64,000 nucleotides of DNA from CF-13 sp036782775 (GTDB lineage: Bacteria > Chloroflexota > Dormibacteria > CF-121), in NCBI GenBank assembly GCA_036782775.1, contig DAIPYJ010000013.1:1-64000 (forward strand), written 5' to 3'. This document shows, one piece after another, positions 1 through 8,308 of the stretch. Numbering within the stretch: position 1 is the stretch's first letter; every line of letters starts with the position of its first letter. The translations under genes and the position numbers were made by a program. The notes beneath the pieces were generated by a model. The model was not told where the DNA came from. It worked only from the letters and a program-made list of their open reading frames with translations, and ran no database searches.

Positions 1-20
1 TGGTCGCGCGTTTAACCCCG

Positions 21-39
21 GGAGCGGAGGCCCCGCTCC
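21..39. terminator. GC-rich hairpin, possible terminator of the upstream gene
   Basis: A 7-base stem (GGAGCGG pairing with CCGCTCC) closes on a 5-base loop. It lies between the window edge and the first gene. It lacks a clear U-tract, so a terminator role is only plausible. Confidence 0.3.
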
Positions 40-151
40 TTCATCGCATCAAAACCGTGCGATAGCGTTTTGCTCTGTTAAAATCTGCGGCGCGAAAGGC
101 GCGTCGAGTTGGACCGGCGCACTCGCTGCTCGCGGGGATATAAGAGGAAGC

Positions 152-550
152 ATGCTGCTCAGTCTTCGGCTGCTCCGGCGGATCGCGAAGGAGCTTCCTC
201 GCTATGGCAAGCTCACCTACTGCCTCTATCGCGATCCTCGCGTGCCGGTTCGCAACAAGATGGCACTGGCGGCGGCGATGGCGGTGATTCTGAACCCGGT
301 CGTCGACGTCCCCTTGCGCCTTCCCGTCTTCGGTGAGATGGATGCCGTCGCGCTTACCGTGCTCGCCATCCGGATGTTCGTGGATCGCGCCCCCAAGGAG
401 GTCGTGGCCGAGCACCAGGAGCGGATTGCGCTCGGCACCAGCATCTTCGACCAGGACATCCGGGAGGGCCGCGCCGGATTGCAAGCGCGGCTGGCCTTGT
501 TACGCGAGCGCGGACGCCTTGCCATTCAGCGCCGGCAGGCCTTCCGATGA
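152..550 (+). CDS. DUF1232 (YkvA-like) small membrane-associated protein
   Basis: The 132-residue product has a DUF1232-like core at about residues 25-85. This is an arginine-flanked 'RDPRVP' entry, a hydrophobic hairpin with 'LNPVVDVP', then 'GEMDAVALT', and a second hydrophobic stretch. The family is small and membrane-associated and its biochemical role is not established. The start is ATG, with an AGAGGAAG purine stretch just upstream. The stop overlaps the rplI start (ATGA), so the two genes are probably co-transcribed and translationally coupled. A charged C-terminal helix after the core is likely cytoplasmic. I see no frameshift or truncation. Confidence 0.75.
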   Translation: MLLSLRLLRRIAKELPRYGKLTYCLYRDPRVPVRNKMALAAAMAVILNPVVDVPLRLPVFGEMDAVALTVLAIRMFVDRAPKEVVAEHQERIALGTSIFDQDIREGRAGLQARLALLRERGRLAIQRRQAFR

Positions 551-993
551 AGGTCGTCCTGATCCAGGACGTCAAAGGCACGGGGAAAGCCGGTGAGACG
601 AAGGACGTCGCCGACGGCTATGCGCGCAACTTTCTGTTGCCACGCAAGCTGGCACAACCCGCAACTAAAGGCGCGGAGGCGCAGGTCGAACGCCAGAAGG
701 CGACGGCGGTGCAACGCGAGGAGCGCGAGCTGACCGAGGCCAGAGACCTGGCGAAGAAGCTGGAGGCGGCCCAGGTCACGCTCAAGTTGCGCAGCGGGAA
801 GGACGGCAAGCTCTTTGGCGCCGTCACGAATGCCGACGTGGCGTCGGCTTTAAAGCAGCAGCATGGGATCACGCTCGATCGGCGCAAGATCGAGTTCGAC
901 GAGCCGGTCAAGGCCATGGGACCGGGCACCGCCCATGTCAAGCTGCATCACGACGTCACCGCGCGCATCCCCTTGATGGTCACCAGCGCTTGA
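547..993 (+). CDS. rplI: 50S ribosomal protein bL9
   Basis: The 148-residue length is standard for bL9. The N-terminal domain carries the family signature 'GKAGETKDVADGYARNFLLP' at about residues 13-32, which binds 23S rRNA. A long charged connecting helix follows (about 42-75), then the C-terminal domain with 'KLFGAVTNADVA'. bL9 sits at the base of the L1 stalk. The ATG overlaps the preceding stop (ATGA), and the gene's own TGA overlaps the TTG proposed for dnaB. The rplI-dnaB order is widely conserved in bacteria. Confidence 0.97.
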   Translation: MKVVLIQDVKGTGKAGETKDVADGYARNFLLPRKLAQPATKGAEAQVERQKATAVQREERELTEARDLAKKLEAAQVTLKLRSGKDGKLFGAVTNADVASALKQQHGITLDRRKIEFDEPVKAMGPGTAHVKLHHDVTARIPLMVTSA

Positions 994-3647
994 CCGTTGA
1001 TCTGAGGCGGGCGCCGGCGCTGCCGGCTGTTGGTGGCCGCGTGCCGCCGCACAACCTCGAAGCCGAAGCCTCGGTGCTCGGTTCGCTGATGCTCGATCGG
1101 AGTGCGATCGTACGGATTGCGGACTTCCTCCGCCCCGAGGATTTCTATCTCGACCATCACGCCCAGGTCTATCGCGCCGCGCTCAATCTCTATGATCGCG
1201 CCGACCCCATCGACCTCCTGACGCTCGCCGCTGAGCTGGAGCGGATGAAGGTGCTCGAGCGCATTGGGGGGCAAGCGTTCCTGGCGGAACTGCAGAGCAG
1301 CGTGCCCACCGCGGCGAACGCCGAGTACTACGGCCACCTGATCGAGGAAGCTGGGACAAAGCGCAAGTTGATCACCGCCGGCGGCCGGATCACCTCACTT
1401 GGATTTGATGAAGGCACGCCGGCTGGGACCGCCCTCGACACCGCGGAAAGCGTCATCTTCAACATCGCCGAAGGCCGCATCACCCAGGACTTCGTGCCGT
1501 TGAAGGACGTGCTCAAAGAAACTTGGGATCAGATTGAGGCGATTCACAAAGATCAATCGATCGTCTCAGGCGTACCAAGCGGGTTCAACGATCTGGATGC
1601 CAAGACTGGTGGATTCCAAAAGTCCGACCTGATCATCATCGCCGGGAGGCCTGGTCAGGGGAAAACGAGCTTGGTTTTGAACGTCGCGCAAAACGCCTCG
1701 ATCCAGTACAAGATCCCGGTGGCGATCTTCTCTCTGGAAATGTCCGAACAGCAGCTGGTCACACGCTTGCTCTGCAGCGAGGCTTCCGTCGACTCCTATC
1801 GATTGAGGACGGGCTTATTAAAGGATGCCGAGTGGCCACGTATAGCCCAGGCGATGGGCGCCTTGTCCGAGGCTCAAATTTTTATCGATGACTCGCCGAA
1901 CGTGTCCATCATGGAAATGCGGACGAAGGCGCGGCGACTCAAGGCGGCCAACAACCTCGGCCTGCTGATCGTCGACTATCTGCAGCTGATGCAGGGCCGC
2001 AATGCCGAAAACCGAGTCCAGGAAGTTTCCGAGATATCCCGAGGCCTCAAGGGACTGGCTCGGGAGCTTCAGATCCCGGTGATTGCGTGCTCACAACTAA
2101 GCCGCGAACCGGAGAAACGTATCGATCACCGGCCGCAATTGGCGGACCTCCGGGAGTCCGGTTGTCTTGCAAAAGACACACCGGTATATCTGCCAGATTT
2201 CGGTATCTACAAACCCATTTCGGAGCTGGCAGGGCAAAGCGGGTTTCGAGTGCTTGCGCTCGATAGCGACACCTGGGAACTCACCCCCAAAGCGGTCACC
2301 AATGCATTTCGTACGGGCAAGAGACCTGTTTGGCGGCTCCGAACGCAGTTAGGCCGTGAGGTCCGGGCCACGGCGAATCATCGTTTCCTGACCATCAATG
2401 GCTGGCGGCGGCTCGACGAACTGACAGCCGGCGAACGCATTGCGCTTCCGCGTCGGCTGCCAGGACCATTCCGCCCGACCATGAGCGATGACGAGTTGGC
2501 CCTGCTCGGACATCTCATCGGGGACGGCTGCACGCTGCCGCGGCACTGCATGCAATACACAACCAATGACCTGCTGCTCGCGGAGACCGTCGCGAGGCTG
2601 GCAACCAGCGTCTTTCCAGGAACGATTAGGCCGCGGATCAATCGCGAGCGCCGTTGGTATCAGGTGTATCTCTCTGCGACTCAGCGATTAACGTGGCGAG
2701 TCCGCAATCCGGTAGCGGCGTGGCTGACATCTCTTGGCGTCTTTGGCCTCCGGTCCTATGAAAAGTTCGTGCCAGCGGAGGTCTACAAGCAACCCCGACC
2801 ACAGATCGCTCGATTCTTGCGCCATCTCTGGTCAACGGACGGGTCAGTCAACCTCTCGCATGGGACAGGGCATTACGCCAACATCTACTACGCAACGAGC
2901 AGTCGCCGACTTGCTTATGACGTGCAGGCGTTGCTCCTTCGTCTTGAAATCAACGCGCGGCTACAGCCTGTTGAACAAGGGGCGAAGGGTCGGCAGCAAT
3001 ACCAGGTGCAGGTTTCCGGGAAGCCCGATGCAGCTCGGTTCCTGGCTGAAGTCGGTGGGCTTGGATCTCTGAAGGCTCAACACGCAAAAGCGATTTCCAG
3101 CTATCTCGAAGAGCGGGTTTCCAACACTAACCGCGACATTGTCCCGCATGACGTATGGCAACTCGTCGCAAGGCCCATTGCCCGCGCAGTTGGCTTGACC
3201 GATCGCCAACTGCAAGCTGAATTGAGCATGCAGTACTGCGGTAGCGGTCTGTACCGGCAGAACTTGAGTCGTGAGCGGGCGGCACGCCTGGCGACTGTGG
3301 TCGGCTCGGAGAAATTGATGTGTCTGGCAACCAGCGACGTGTACTGGGATGCCGTTGCCTCGATCGTCCCGGATGGGGAAGAGGACGTTTACGACCTCAC
3401 CGTTGACGAGCACCATAACTTCGTCGCGGGAAATATCGTCGTCCACAACTCGATCGAGCAGGACTCTGATCTTGTGCTCTTTATCTTCCGGGAGCGCTTC
3501 TATAACGACAACATCGCAGAAGACAAGCGGAATCTCGCCGAGATCATCATTGCCAAGCATCGCAACGGTCCAACCGGAAAGATCGACCTGCTGTTCATCG
3601 ACGAGCAGACGAAGTTCGCCAACCTAGACCGGCGTCGCGGAGCCTGA
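990..3647 (+). CDS. dnaB: Replicative DNA helicase DnaB, interrupted by an intein
   Basis: This is the hexameric replication-fork helicase. The extein is 456 residues (885 minus a 429-residue intein), the normal DnaB size. The N-terminal domain covers about residues 18-120, and the RecA-like ATPase has Walker A 'GRPGQGKTS' near 219-227 and 'LLIVDYLQLM' as Walker B. The intein splits the conserved RESG/SIEQD junction. The proposed TTG start overlaps the rplI stop (TTGA). An in-frame GTG at 1041 is an alternative start. The host protein can act only after splicing. purA follows 9 bases downstream. Confidence 0.96.
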   Translation: MTVDLRRAPALPAVGGRVPPHNLEAEASVLGSLMLDRSAIVRIADFLRPEDFYLDHHAQVYRAALNLYDRADPIDLLTLAAELERMKVLERIGGQAFLAELQSSVPTAANAEYYGHLIEEAGTKRKLITAGGRITSLGFDEGTPAGTALDTAESVIFNIAEGRITQDFVPLKDVLKETWDQIEAIHKDQSIVSGVPSGFNDLDAKTGGFQKSDLIIIAGRPGQGKTSLVLNVAQNASIQYKIPVAIFSLEMSEQQLVTRLLCSEASVDSYRLRTGLLKDAEWPRIAQAMGALSEAQIFIDDSPNVSIMEMRTKARRLKAANNLGLLIVDYLQLMQGRNAENRVQEVSEISRGLKGLARELQIPVIACSQLSREPEKRIDHRPQLADLRESGCLAKDTPVYLPDFGIYKPISELAGQSGFRVLALDSDTWELTPKAVTNAFRTGKRPVWRLRTQLGREVRATANHRFLTINGWRRLDELTAGERIALPRRLPGPFRPTMSDDELALLGHLIGDGCTLPRHCMQYTTNDLLLAETVARLATSVFPGTIRPRINRERRWYQVYLSATQRLTWRVRNPVAAWLTSLGVFGLRSYEKFVPAEVYKQPRPQIARFLRHLWSTDGSVNLSHGTGHYANIYYATSSRRLAYDVQALLLRLEINARLQPVEQGAKGRQQYQVQVSGKPDAARFLAEVGGLGSLKAQHAKAISSYLEERVSNTNRDIVPHDVWQLVARPIARAVGLTDRQLQAELSMQYCGSGLYRQNLSRERAARLATVVGSEKLMCLATSDVYWDAVASIVPDGEEDVYDLTVDEHHNFVAGNIVVHNSIEQDSDLVLFIFRERFYNDNIAEDKRNLAEIIIAKHRNGPTGKIDLLFIDEQTKFANLDRRRGA
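2163..3449 (+). mobile_element. DnaB intein with LAGLIDADG homing endonuclease
   Basis: The 429-residue insertion starts at Cys (after RESG) and ends in 'VVHN' before Ser of SIEQD. These are complete splice junctions: Cys1, a TxxH block B ('TANHRF'), penultimate His, terminal Asn, and a +1 Ser. The two dodecapeptide endonuclease motifs are 'LLGHLIGDG' near intein residue 114 and 'FLRHLWSTDGS' near 218, each keeping an acidic residue. The insertion point matches the well-known cyanobacterial (Ssp) DnaB intein. The element looks intact for both splicing and homing. Its base composition appears somewhat more AT-rich than the flanking extein by eye. Confidence 0.95.
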
Positions 3648-3656
3648 CCTGCCGAG

Positions 3657-4982
3657 ATGGTCATCATCCTCGTAGGCGGCCAGTGGGGGGACGAGGGCAA
3701 GGGCAAGATCATCGACTTGCTCTCCGAGAAGACCGACATGGTCATTCGTTCGCAGGGCGGCAACAACGCCGGGCACACGGTCGTCAATGCCGGCCAGGAA
3801 TTTCGCTTCCACCTGATCCCGTCCGGAATCCTCTACGGCGACACCACCTGCGTCATCGGCAATGGCGTCGTCCTCGATCCCAAAGTCCTGCTCGAAGAAA
3901 TGCAGCAAGTGCAATCGCGCGGCATCAGTATCGATCGCCTCATCATTTCGGACCGGGCACACCTGATCATGCCCTGGCATCCGATCCTCGACAAGCTGGA
4001 GGAAGAACAGCGTGGCGATGACCGGCTGGGGACGACATGGCGCGGAATCGGCCCGGCCTATGCCGACAAGATTCGCCGCATCGGATTCCGGGTCGGCGAC
4101 CTGGCCAAGCCGCGCTTCCTGGAAAAGAAGCTGACCTTCGTCCTCAATAAGATCAAGAACCCGATCCTGGAGCAGCTGTACCACGTTCAACCACTGGACT
4201 TGAATCAGATCCTCGCCGAGTACACAGCCTATGGCGAGCGGCTCGGCCCGTACATCACGGACATCTTCCCCGTCATCCGTGGCGCGCTCCAGCGCAAGGA
4301 ACAGATCCTCCTCGAGGGTGCGCAAGGCAGCATGCTCGATCTCGACTTTGGCACCTATCCGTACGTCACCTCGTCATCACCGACGGCCGGTGGGGCTCTA
4401 ACCGGCTCTGGCATCCCGCCATCGGCGGTCGACCTGACGATGGGCGTCTTCAAGGCCTACACGACCCGAGTCGGATACGGACCGATGCCAACCGAGCTCG
4501 ACAATGAGCTTGGCAAGCAGATCCGTGAGGTGGGACGCGAGTACGGCACCACCACGGGCCGGGCGCGCCGGGTCGGATGGTACGACGCCGTCGTGGCTCG
4601 CTACAGTGTCGCGCTCAACGGCATCGGCTCGATTGCCCTGACCAAGCTCGATGTCCTGGACGAGCTCGACCCGGTTCGCATCTGCACCGGCTACATCAGC
4701 AAGGGCGAACTGCATGAATATCCGATGTCCAACATCAGTCACCTCAAGCACTGCGAGCCGGTCTACGAGAGCTTGCCGGGCTGGCGCTCCTCGATTGCGG
4801 GGATCCGGCGAGCCGAAGATCTGCCCAAAGCCGCTCGGCGCTACATCGATCGTCTCAGCGAGCTCAGCGGTGCACCGGTCGACATCGTCTCGGTGGGCGC
4901 CTCGCGAGATCAGACGATCTGGATGCGAGGGACGGGCGAGCTATCGATGCAGCAGCGCGAACGCCAGGCCAGCCGCACCTAG
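3657..4982 (+). CDS. purA: Adenylosuccinate synthetase
   Basis: The enzyme catalyses GTP-dependent joining of IMP and aspartate, the first committed step from IMP to AMP. The 441-residue length is standard. The N-terminal GTP/IMP loop 'GDEGKGK' (Asp12 as the likely catalytic base) and 'GNNAGHTV' (His40) are intact, and 'GRARRVGWYDA' marks the C-terminal signature region. The ATG start lies 9 bases after dnaB and has only a weak ribosome site, so it is probably in the rplI-dnaB transcription unit. The 3' end overlaps the convergent RnfD-like gene by 42 bases. Confidence 0.97.
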   Translation: MVIILVGGQWGDEGKGKIIDLLSEKTDMVIRSQGGNNAGHTVVNAGQEFRFHLIPSGILYGDTTCVIGNGVVLDPKVLLEEMQQVQSRGISIDRLIISDRAHLIMPWHPILDKLEEEQRGDDRLGTTWRGIGPAYADKIRRIGFRVGDLAKPRFLEKKLTFVLNKIKNPILEQLYHVQPLDLNQILAEYTAYGERLGPYITDIFPVIRGALQRKEQILLEGAQGSMLDLDFGTYPYVTSSSPTAGGALTGSGIPPSAVDLTMGVFKAYTTRVGYGPMPTELDNELGKQIREVGREYGTTTGRARRVGWYDAVVARYSVALNGIGSIALTKLDVLDELDPVRICTGYISKGELHEYPMSNISHLKHCEPVYESLPGWRSSIAGIRRAEDLPKAARRYIDRLSELSGAPVDIVSVGASRDQTIWMRGTGELSMQQRERQASRT

Positions 4983-6278
4983 ATACCAGAGCACCGAGGC
5001 ACCGGTCAGCATCAGTTTGACCTGCTGGGCCATCGATCCCGTCTTCCAGGTCAGCCAGAGGCCAACCGGATTGACCACCAAGAGGCTGGCCAGCAGGACG
5101 GCCTGATTGGCGCTCCAAGAAGAGCCACGCGTGGCCGCGCTGCGCATCTGGCGGACGAGGTCATTGGGGTCGTGGCTGGTGTCGAATCGTCGCGTCGTCG
5201 ATGGCATCGATGCGCCTCGGTAACCGGTGCTGACGCGGGCGGTCGCCATGACGGGTTGCGGCGCCGGAGCTGGGATCGGCGCCACGATGGGGCGCGGTTC
5301 GCGCTGACCGGATTCGATGTCAAGGGTTCGCATCCGGCCGGCGCTCGCGGCTCCACGCCGGCGCAGGTAGAGCTGCACCCGCAAGACGACCGTCACTGCG
5401 GCGCTCACCAGCAGAAACGCTTCCCAGGTCGACTGCAATCCCTCGCCGTACCAGCGGAGTGCCATCGTGAGCAGGCCGGCCGCCACCCCGAAGAGGATCG
5501 TGAACTGCTCACTGATCGAGACGCGCCGGCGATCCGCCGCGATATAACCGGCGATGAAGAGCGCCGGTCCTGAGGCCAGCTGGAATCCGGTATCGGTGCG
5601 CAGCATGAGCGAGCCCGCAATGATCCCGATCAGGAACCCGGCGACGATGCCGAGCGAGATTTTGCGCGTGTACCACAGGTAGGTGACGCCGATCAGGACC
5701 GCCGCGGCGGAGGTAACGCCGATCGGACCCGGGACGTTCCCGACATAGAGCTTGACCGGATCGATCATTTTCTGTAGCTGGGACCAGAGCAGCAGCGGAT
5801 CGGCGAGAGGTCGGCCATCGAACGGGTTGACGTAGTCGACCGCCAGCTGGCGCTCGACCAAGAACAGCAATCCGAACACGAATAAGGCCGGGTGCAGCAT
5901 CACGCGATGCAGTTGCGGCCAGAGCACGGTGTCGATAGCGACGAACACGATGACCGCCGTCGCCGCGACCCACGCCGGCGTCCGCGGTGGGACGAAGCAG
6001 GCAATCAACACGCTCGCGACCAGCGGGTGCGTCGCCTTGAATCCGACCCAGGCGGGCAGGCCGAGCGTCAACCGGGCCAGCTGGATGGCGAGCAGGCAGA
6101 CGATACCGGCGAGGAAGGAGATGGCAAAGAGGAGGATCGAGTCCTGCAGGAAGAAAACAACGCCCGCCACGATCAGTGGCAAAAGCGCGAGCGCGTAGGC
6201 AAGGTCGTAGCTAAGCTGCTCCGGCTGGACCAAAAGCAGCTGCGGAACATTGTGCAGCGCCCGCCAGAGCTGTCGCAC
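4941..6278 (-). CDS. Orphan RnfD/NqrB-family membrane protein
   Basis: The 445-residue integral membrane protein has about ten hydrophobic segments. 'GNVPGPIGVTSAAAVLIG' followed by a Tyr/Arg-rich loop, and later 'FQLASGPALFIAGYIAADRR', match the RnfD/NqrB fold, the quinone- and flavin-binding subunit of Rnf/Nqr complexes. No other rnf or nqr gene is nearby. The threonine that carries FMN in RnfD (A-T-P-L) aligns with 'ADPL' here, so covalent flavin is unlikely. A Pro/Ala-rich linker and two extra helices form the C-terminus. GTG at 6278 is chosen because TACAAT lies 7 bases upstream and overlaps the earlier ATG (6287). Function is unknown. Confidence 0.7.
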   Translation of the reverse strand: MRQLWRALHNVPQLLLVQPEQLSYDLAYALALLPLIVAGVVFFLQDSILLFAISFLAGIVCLLAIQLARLTLGLPAWVGFKATHPLVASVLIACFVPPRTPAWVAATAVIVFVAIDTVLWPQLHRVMLHPALFVFGLLFLVERQLAVDYVNPFDGRPLADPLLLWSQLQKMIDPVKLYVGNVPGPIGVTSAAAVLIGVTYLWYTRKISLGIVAGFLIGIIAGSLMLRTDTGFQLASGPALFIAGYIAADRRRVSISEQFTILFGVAAGLLTMALRWYGEGLQSTWEAFLLVSAAVTVVLRVQLYLRRRGAASAGRMRTLDIESGQREPRPIVAPIPAPAPQPVMATARVSTGYRGASMPSTTRRFDTSHDPNDLVRQMRSAATRGSSWSANQAVLLASLLVVNPVGLWLTWKTGSMAQQVKLMLTGASVLWYLGAAGLAFALLHR

Positions 6279-6285
6279 GTGGTGC

Positions 6286-6291
6286 ATTGTA
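6286..6291 (-). promoter_or_regulatory. -10 box for leaderless RnfD-like gene
   Basis: On the minus strand TACAAT is followed by 7 bases and GTG (6278). The box overlaps an in-frame ATG, which would then not be in the transcript. No clear -35 is visible. Confidence 0.5.
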
Positions 6292-6341
6292 GTCGAGGTT
6301 TCCCGAATTCACGCCGATCTGTGCACCCTGCGTGCAAACCG

Positions 6342-6390
6342 GCCCGGAAAAGCGTCGGAGCTCTGCTATCCTTACTCCGTTTTTCCGGGC
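6342..6390. promoter_or_regulatory. Long two-part inverted repeat upstream of the Asp-box gene
   Basis: GCCCGGAAAA (6342-6351) pairs perfectly with TTTTCCGGGC (6381-6390). An inner CGGAG/CTCCG stem (6356-6360 with 6375-6379) lies within it. It ends 6 bases before the proposed GTG start. It may be an RNA leader structure or an operator. Confidence 0.45.
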
Positions 6391-6396
6391 ACCCAG

Positions 6397-7683
6397 GTGA
6401 AATTCTTCCGCCACATCGTTCTGCTTACGCCCTGCACGCTGGCCGCCGGGTTGCTCTTTCTCACGGTCTCGGCTGCCGCTGCCGATGCGCGCTGGACATC
6501 GGTCGGCACCCAAGTGCCGGCGAGCAGCGACCGGCCAGTCTGGTCGATCGCGGTCTCGCCCGCCCATCCGGCGGTACTGCTCGAAGCGACGCAGGGCCAT
6601 GGCGTCCTGCGCAGCAGCGACTCGGGCGCAACCTGGACCTCGGTGATTTCATCGGTTCTGAATGCGTGGTCGATCCGCTTCGACCCGCAGCAGGCCGGCA
6701 CCGTCTACGCCGGCACCCAGAGCGATGGTTTCTACAAGTCCAGCGACGAAGGCAAGACCTGGACCCAATCGAGCCAGGGTCTCAGCAGCATGGATGTCCG
6801 GGCGATCGACGCCAACAATGGCCTGATCGTCGCCGGCACCCCCCAGGGCGTCTTCTATTCGAATGACGGGGCGGTCTCCTGGCATTCACTCGGCCTCAGC
6901 GGGCTCAGCATTGCCGCGGTTGGGTTGCTGCCCAAGGCCAACGGCATGAGCATCTTCGCGGGCGCCGATAACGGAAGCAGCCCGCTTGGCGGCTACCTGT
7001 TGAAAACCGAGGATCTCTCGGGCGGCTGGGCCGCAGTAAAGGGCAGCTTCCCGGGCGACGCCATCGTCGCCTCGCTCGCGATCGCCTCCGGCCCGTCCGG
7101 CGGCACGGACCCACCGGTTCTAGCCGGCACGTCGGAAGGACTCTTTCGCAGCGACGACCGCGGGGCGACCTGGGCGGCGATCGGCGGCTTGCCAACGAGT
7201 GACTTCAATGTCGCCCTTTTCAACCCGGCCAATCCGGACCAGATCTACGCCGCCAGCGACGCCGACCAGGGAAACGGCGGCGTCTTCCGCTCGCTCGACC
7301 GGGGCGCGAGCTGGAGCCCGCTCGGCGCCGGCCTGCCAAGCAAGCCTCGGGTGACCGCGCTCACGCTCCAGCCGCTCAGCCCTGCCGAAGTGGTTGCCTC
7401 GACCTGGAACCCGACCGACGGCTCGGTCGGCGTTTACCGGATTGCCGATACCGCCGCCTCGATTGCCGGGGCGAGTCCGACCGCCACGGCGGCGGCCACC
7501 GCCCGCCCCTCCGCGACGGCGCGCGCCTCGATTCCGGCGCCGGCTCCCGTGCGCCGCAGCAGCGGCTCGATTGCCTATCAGCCGTACGCGGCGGCAGCCG
7601 CCATCCTCCTGGCGCTGATCGCCGTTCTCTTTCTGCGCCGCTGGAAGATCCGCCGCGAAGACCGTCGCACCTACGCTCCGTGA
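6397..7683 (+). CDS. Secreted or surface Asp-box (BNR) repeat protein
   Basis: Starting at GTG, the product begins with a clear signal peptide: charged 'KFFRH', a hydrophobic core, then 'AAAADA'. It continues with a beta-propeller-like body bearing at least five Asp-box motifs of the S-x-D-x-G-x-T-W type, such as 'SSDSGATW', 'SSDEGKTW', 'RSDDRGATW' and 'RSLDRGASW'. A Pro/Ala/Thr-rich linker leads to a C-terminal membrane helix and an Arg/Lys tail, so the propeller should face outside and be anchored. Ligand or enzyme activity cannot be deduced. The reading frame stays open upstream to 6250, but that stretch is Cys/Arg-rich and not signal-like. No good ribosome site precedes the GTG, so the start is uncertain. 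Confidence 0.7.
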   Translation: MKFFRHIVLLTPCTLAAGLLFLTVSAAAADARWTSVGTQVPASSDRPVWSIAVSPAHPAVLLEATQGHGVLRSSDSGATWTSVISSVLNAWSIRFDPQQAGTVYAGTQSDGFYKSSDEGKTWTQSSQGLSSMDVRAIDANNGLIVAGTPQGVFYSNDGAVSWHSLGLSGLSIAAVGLLPKANGMSIFAGADNGSSPLGGYLLKTEDLSGGWAAVKGSFPGDAIVASLAIASGPSGGTDPPVLAGTSEGLFRSDDRGATWAAIGGLPTSDFNVALFNPANPDQIYAASDADQGNGGVFRSLDRGASWSPLGAGLPSKPRVTALTLQPLSPAEVVASTWNPTDGSVGVYRIADTAASIAGASPTATAAATARPSATARASIPAPAPVRRSSGSIAYQPYAAAAAILLALIAVLFLRRWKIRREDRRTYAP

Positions 7684-7837
7684 CGGACTGTCACCGCCCG
7701 GCCTTACGGCTTAACCGCACTTTCACCGGTTCACCGTCGTCACCGACAGTGATTCGAGCTAGCGTTCCTCATGCGACCCGCCGGCTGCGGGTCCAGGAGG
7801 TTGGTGGCGTCTGCTTACTACAAGGCCACGGCGGGTC
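7684..7837. other. Intergenic leader with hairpin before RidA
   Basis: No gene is seen. GACCCGC (7775-7781) pairs with GCGGGTC (7787-7793), and an AGGAGG sequence (7795-7800) follows 38 bases before the RidA start, too far to serve it. I could not match the segment to a known riboswitch class. Confidence 0.35.
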
Positions 7838-8308
7838 GTGAGCGTGGATTCGCCCGAGGCGACCCTGCGCGCCCTGGCCTTGGAACTGCCGGAACCGCCC
7901 AAAGCGCTCGCCTCCTATGTCCCCGTCCAGCGGGTCGGGGAGCTGCTCTACACCTCGGGTGTGGTGCCAAGCCTCAACGGCCAGGTCCAGTTTCATGGGG
8001 TCGTCGGCGGCGACCTGACCGTAAAGGACGGCGCGCGAGCCGCCGAGATCTGCGCGCTGAACATCATGGCACTGATCCGCCAGCATGCCGGCTCCCTCGA
8101 CCAGGTCGAGCAATTCGTCCAGCTCAGCGGCTTCGTCCGCTCGGCTCCCGGCTTCGAGGAGCAGCCGAAGGTCCTGAACGGGGCGTCGGACCTCATCTTC
8201 AAGGTCTTCGGCGAGCGCGGCCGCCACACGCGCCAGGCGCTGGGAACCAGCGAGCTCCCGCTCGGCGTGCCGGTGGAAATCTCGGCGATTATCCGGCTGA
8301 AGGCCTAA
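7838..8308 (+). CDS. RidA/YjgF-family protein
   Basis: The 156-residue product belongs to the RidA (YjgF/YER057c/UK114) superfamily. It has 'LLYTSGVVP', 'QVEQFVQLSGFV' and a C-terminal 'LPLGVPVEISAIIRL' strand. Canonical RidA deaminates reactive enamine/imine intermediates. The Arg that marks deaminase-active RidA ('CXXR') is not clearly present, since the C-terminus reads 'GTSELPLGVPVEI'. This longer 'atypical' form may therefore have another role. The start is GTG. Its stop shares bases with the convergent histidine kinase stop (CTAA). Confidence 0.8.
   Translation: MSVDSPEATLRALALELPEPPKALASYVPVQRVGELLYTSGVVPSLNGQVQFHGVVGGDLTVKDGARAAEICALNIMALIRQHAGSLDQVEQFVQLSGFVRSAPGFEEQPKVLNGASDLIFKVFGERGRHTRQALGTSELPLGVPVEISAIIRLKA

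Noticed and set aside
7684..7837. Possible riboswitch upstream of the RidA gene
   Set aside because: One clear hairpin only. I compared it from memory with fluoride, ZTP, glycine, SAM and guanidine classes and found no match.
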